Source of the DNA: Rhizobium sp. Q54
GTDB lineage: Bacteria; Pseudomonadota; Alphaproteobacteria; Rhizobiales; Beijerinckiaceae
Reading direction: 5' to 3'
DNA length: 26,817 nucleotides
Assembly (NCBI GenBank): GCA_945903655.1
Contig: CAMDOY010000008.1
Span: forward strand, 1-26,817
The notes beneath the pieces were generated by a model. The model was not told the DNA's origin, did not search any database, and saw nothing but the letters and a program-made list of their open reading frames with translations. A program made the position numbers and the translations under genes. Shown here piece by piece: positions 24,171 through 26,817 of the stretch. Positions within the stretch are counted from its first letter, which is position 1; every line of letters begins with the position of its first letter.

Positions 24171-25193
24171 ATGAGGCTTGTTCTCCTCCTCTGTCTCGCC
24201 GCACTCTCCTTTCCCGCCGCTGCGGCGGATTTGACGCGCGTGAAGATAGGCGTTGTCGGCGCATCTGCGGATGTTGTTTTCTGGGCGGCCTTCGAGCGGG
24301 GTTATTTCAAGGAGGAAGGGATTGATCTGGAGATCGTCAAATTCGATTCCGCCGCCCGCACCATAGCCCCCCTTGGCAGCGGCGATCTGCAGATTTCGGC
24401 TGGGGGAATCTCCGCCGGATTCTTCAACGCAGTCGCGCGGGGAATCGACATCAAGATCGTCGCCGATAAAACCCAGACCATCCCCGGCCTTGGCACACAG
24501 TCCCTGTTGGTGCGCAAAGACCATCTGGACTCCGGTCGCTTCAAGTCCATCGCAGATCTCAGGGGCATGAAGGTGGCGAGCCCCGCGCCGGGATCCGCAT
24601 CAACGACCATTCTGACGAAGATGCTGGCTAAAGGCGGGCTGACGACGAAGGACATCGAGATGGTGTCCCTCGCGGTGCCGCAGATGACTACGGCCTTCGC
24701 CAACAAGGCGCTCGACGCGGCGGTTCCGCTCGAGCCCGGCGTGTCGCTGGCGACTCAGACGGGTTTCGCGCAACGCGTGATGGAAGATTACGACGTCTAT
24801 CCCGAACACCAGATCGCCGTGCTCTTTTATTCCGGCAAATTCATTCGCGACAACCGCAAGGCGGGCGTAGGCTTCCTGCGAGCCTATTTGCGCAGCGTTC
24901 GCGAATTCAACGAGGCGCTGGAGAATGGCCGTTTCGCAGGCCCCAAGGCCGACGCCTTCATCGAGATCCTGACGCGGCGCGGGCCCTCGCAGGACCCCGC
25001 CTTCTACCGCTCTTTCACGCTGGGCTTTTCGCACCCCGACGGAAAACTCCATCTGCCCAGCCTGAGCGAAGACCTCGCCATCTTCCGCGACGAGGGCCTG
25101 ATCGAGGGCGAGGTCACCGTGGGCAAATCCGTCGATACAACTCTGCTCGACGAAGCCCTGCAACAGGTCGGTCCCTATCGCCCCGCGAAATAA
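24171..25193 (+). CDS. NMT1/SsuA-like periplasmic substrate-binding protein (second orphan)
   Basis: This 340-residue receptor has a clear signal peptide ending FPAAAA and then DLTRVKIGVVG, followed by FWAAFERGYFKEEGIDLEIV (the family's 'A-ERGYF--EGI-LE' helix), DLRGMKVASPAPGS and an ALDAAVPLEPGVS segment. These place it in the NitT/TauT (SsuA/THI5) receptor class. It is only distantly similar to the other orphan at 3538. The ribosome site is weak (AGG about 8 nt before the ATG). It has its own promoter with an overlapping dyad, and no permease or ATPase follows; instead it converges with the acyl-CoA synthetase, the stops being 7 bp apart. Ligand unknown; induction by its ligand via the dyad is a reasonable inference. 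Confidence 0.88.
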   Translation: MRLVLLLCLAALSFPAAAADLTRVKIGVVGASADVVFWAAFERGYFKEEGIDLEIVKFDSAARTIAPLGSGDLQISAGGISAGFFNAVARGIDIKIVADKTQTIPGLGTQSLLVRKDHLDSGRFKSIADLRGMKVASPAPGSASTTILTKMLAKGGLTTKDIEMVSLAVPQMTTAFANKALDAAVPLEPGVSLATQTGFAQRVMEDYDVYPEHQIAVLFYSGKFIRDNRKAGVGFLRAYLRSVREFNEALENGRFAGPKADAFIEILTRRGPSQDPAFYRSFTLGFSHPDGKLHLPSLSEDLAIFRDEGLIEGEVTVGKSVDTTLLDEALQQVGPYRPAK

Positions 25194-25208
25194 GCGCGCC
25201 TTATTTCG
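25186..25208. terminator. Bidirectional hairpin containing both stop codons
   Basis: CGAAATAAG (25186-25194) and CTTATTTCG (25200-25208) are perfect 9-bp complements around CGCGC. The TAA stops of both convergent genes lie inside the arms. There is no long T-run outside the stem, but the stem itself supplies ATTT on either strand, so it may end both transcripts. Confidence 0.55.
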
Positions 25209-26817
25209 ACACGATCAATCCATCGAGCGCCACGGCCCGATCCGGCAGAGCCAGCAGTGGATTGATTTCGAGCGAGGCGATCTCATGGGCGTGGCGGAAG
25301 GCCAGCACCGAGACCCGCGCAATCGCCTGCGCCAGCGCGGCAAGATCCGCTGGCTTTGAGCCGCGCGCGCCATTCAATAACGAGAAGCCGCGCAGTTCGT
25401 GCAGCATCTTCAGCGCAATGTCCTGCCCGAAGGGCGCGATGCGAATGGCGGTGTCACGCAGGGCCTCGACGAAGATCCCGCCAAAGCCAACCATCACCAA
25501 TGGCCCGAACACCGCGTCGTTGACCACGCCAACGATCATCTCGACGCCGCCCTGCACCATCGGCGACACGAGCACGCCATCCATGCGCGCCTGTGGGGCG
25601 TTGCGCGCGATATTGGCGGTGATGGTTGCAAACCCCGCCTCAACCTCAGCCGCAGACGCGAGGTTCAGCAGGACGCCGCCAACCTCCGTCTTGTGTGGAA
25701 TATCCTCGGAGGCCGCCTTCAACGCCACCGCGCAGCCAAGACGCCGCGCCGCCTCCACAGCCGCTTGCGCTGTCGTGACGAGAACCTCTTCGGCCACATC
25801 CAGACCCGCCGCGCGCAGCAGGCGGCGCGCCTTGATTTCATCATCCGGCCCGCGCAACAAAGCCGCGTCGATGGCGGGAATGTCGGGCGGAGCCTCGGCG
25901 CTGCGGTGAACAGCGGCGGCCTGCGCCTGCAACCGCGCGATGGTCCGCACCGCGCGCGTCGGCTCTTCGCAGGTGAAGACGCCAAGGCGCTGCAACTCGT
26001 CTTTCTCCTCGTAAGACAGGCTCGCGACCATGCCGATGAAATGATCGGGATGGGCCGCGCGATGGGCCGCCAGATGGGCGCGCAATTGCGTGGTCGGTTT
26101 TGCGATCAGACCGAAATGGCCGATGGCGAGCAGGGTCGCGCCAAAGCCTTCGGCAAGGAGCAGCCGCGCCGCATCGTCCATCTGGTCGAGATTGCCGATG
26201 TCAACGGGATTGAGCGCGGTGGTGAGATCGCGCCCCGCTTTCAGCGCCTTTTGCGACTCAGCCGACAGTTCCGGCAGGGTCCAGCCATTGCGCGCCGCCT
26301 CATCGGCGATGAGAATGCCAAGGCCGCCCGAAACCGTGCCGACGCCGAGCGTCTTGGCGCCGGGCCTGCGGCCTGTATCGAGCGCGGCGACCAGATCGAC
26401 AAGCTCCTCGATGCTGGCGGCTGTATAGACCCCATGGTGACGGAAAATCGCCTCAAATGCGTCGTTGCCGCCCACGAGGGAGGCGGTGTGCGAGGCGACG
26501 GCCTTCTCGCCAGCGGCGGTGGTGCCCGCCTTCAACATGACCACGGGCTTGCCATGGGCGCGCGCAAGCTCCAGCGCATCGCGAAAGGCCTGCGCCCGCT
26601 CGACGCCTTCGAGGTAAACGGCGATCACGCGGGTCTGCTCATCCTGCGCCAGCCAGGCGATGCAATCGGAGAGATCCACATCCGCCTGGTTGCCGGTGGC
26701 GATCCAATGGGCGAGGCCGACGCCGCGATCCCGCAACAGCGCCATGAGATGCGAGCCCACAAAGCCGCTCTGGCTGGCGATGCTCACGCTGCCGAGTCTG
26801 GGCCATCCCCGCCCCTG
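25201..26817 (-). CDS. NDP-forming acyl-CoA synthetase (acetate-CoA ligase, ADP-forming type), 5' end missing
   Basis: The visible 538 residues run to the window edge without an upstream stop, so the N-terminal CoA-binding domain lies outside. The first visible part, VSIASQSGFVGSHL, belongs to the succinyl-CoA-ligase-like domain; a GTG there would be the nearest internal start but is not believable. SHTASLVGG near residue 109 of the visible part contains the catalytic histidine that is phosphorylated. From about 320 to the end is an ATP-grasp_5 domain with KTEVGGVLLNL and a terminal SLEINPLLALP. The enzyme links a carboxylic acid, CoA and ATP (giving ADP) and would activate or salvage acids, plausibly products of the degradation genes nearby. 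The stop lies in a shared hairpin with the convergent receptor gene. Confidence 0.92.
   Translation of the reverse strand, partial: QGRGWPRLGSVSIASQSGFVGSHLMALLRDRGVGLAHWIATGNQADVDLSDCIAWLAQDEQTRVIAVYLEGVERAQAFRDALELARAHGKPVVMLKAGTTAAGEKAVASHTASLVGGNDAFEAIFRHHGVYTAASIEELVDLVAALDTGRRPGAKTLGVGTVSGGLGILIADEAARNGWTLPELSAESQKALKAGRDLTTALNPVDIGNLDQMDDAARLLLAEGFGATLLAIGHFGLIAKPTTQLRAHLAAHRAAHPDHFIGMVASLSYEEKDELQRLGVFTCEEPTRAVRTIARLQAQAAAVHRSAEAPPDIPAIDAALLRGPDDEIKARRLLRAAGLDVAEEVLVTTAQAAVEAARRLGCAVALKAASEDIPHKTEVGGVLLNLASAAEVEAGFATITANIARNAPQARMDGVLVSPMVQGGVEMIVGVVNDAVFGPLVMVGFGGIFVEALRDTAIRIAPFGQDIALKMLHELRGFSLLNGARGSKPADLAALAQAIARVSVLAFRHAHEIASLEINPLLALPDRAVALDGLIVSK

Noticed and set aside
1..26817. 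Search for CRISPR arrays, tRNA/rRNA genes, insertion sequences, toxin-antitoxin pairs, phage genes and biosynthetic clusters
   Set aside because: No regularly spaced repeats, cloverleaf-like sequence, transposase or integrase frames, or terminal inverted repeats were seen by eye. Short RNA genes cannot be fully excluded without a covariance search.

Overview
The window is GC-rich, densely packed bacterial DNA. Secreted receptors of the Bug/TctC and NMT1 (SsuA-like) types, LLM-class flavin monooxygenases, TauD/TfdA dioxygenases and a YcnI-CopC/CopD pair together suggest an alphaproteobacterium, perhaps Hyphomicrobiales. That placement is inferred from gene content and composition; there is no rRNA or other marker gene. 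No tRNA, rRNA, CRISPR array, insertion sequence or phage gene is visible.

Left region (1-4583): the 3' end of a solute receptor, a double-length permease with two EAA loops and a TOBE-type ATPase form a complete Fe(III)/AfuABC-like ABC importer operon on the + strand. It is followed by a separately promoted orphan NMT1/SsuA-like receptor. A 12-bp hairpin with a T-run separates this from the minus-strand genes beyond.

Catabolic region (4584-14863): six different oxygen-using enzymes lie within about 10 kb: two LLM-class flavin monooxygenases, one FAD aromatic hydroxylase, two tandem TauD/TfdA 2-oxoglutarate dioxygenases and a 3-His cupin resembling cysteine dioxygenase. They are mixed with an ACMSD-like metal-dependent amidohydrolase/decarboxylase, a zinc alcohol dehydrogenase and a Bug/TctC receptor. 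The likely transcription unit from 14854 down to 10345 reads cupin, TauD, TauD, TctC, ADH. A second minus unit reads TctC remnant, amidohydrolase, LLM monooxygenase. Together they look like a peripheral degradation cluster for an aromatic, heterocyclic or organosulfur substrate that cannot be named from sequence. The 33-codon TctC remnant is a deletion scar.

Metal/envelope region (14948-23932): a DUF305 lipoprotein, a LolD/MacB-like ATPase with a very large (990 aa) FtsX-type permease, a secreted 606-codon protein interrupted by one in-frame amber codon, YcnI (DUF1775) overlapping a CopC-CopD fusion, and a DUF1007 periplasmic protein. DUF305, YcnI and CopC-CopD point to periplasmic copper handling. 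The amber-interrupted protein has weak motif similarity to the M29 aminopeptidase/NicX fold and sits directly upstream of the ABC pair, which may form a distinct secreted-enzyme/exporter unit.

Right edge (24041-26817): a second orphan NMT1-type receptor has a recognisable promoter overlapped by an 8+8 bp dyad. It converges on a truncated NDP-forming acyl-CoA synthetase. The two stop codons lie symmetrically inside a 9-bp inverted repeat.

The only intergenic stretch over 300 bases is 9988-10344; it holds the TctC remnant and an upstream operator-like palindrome, and I see nothing else in it.
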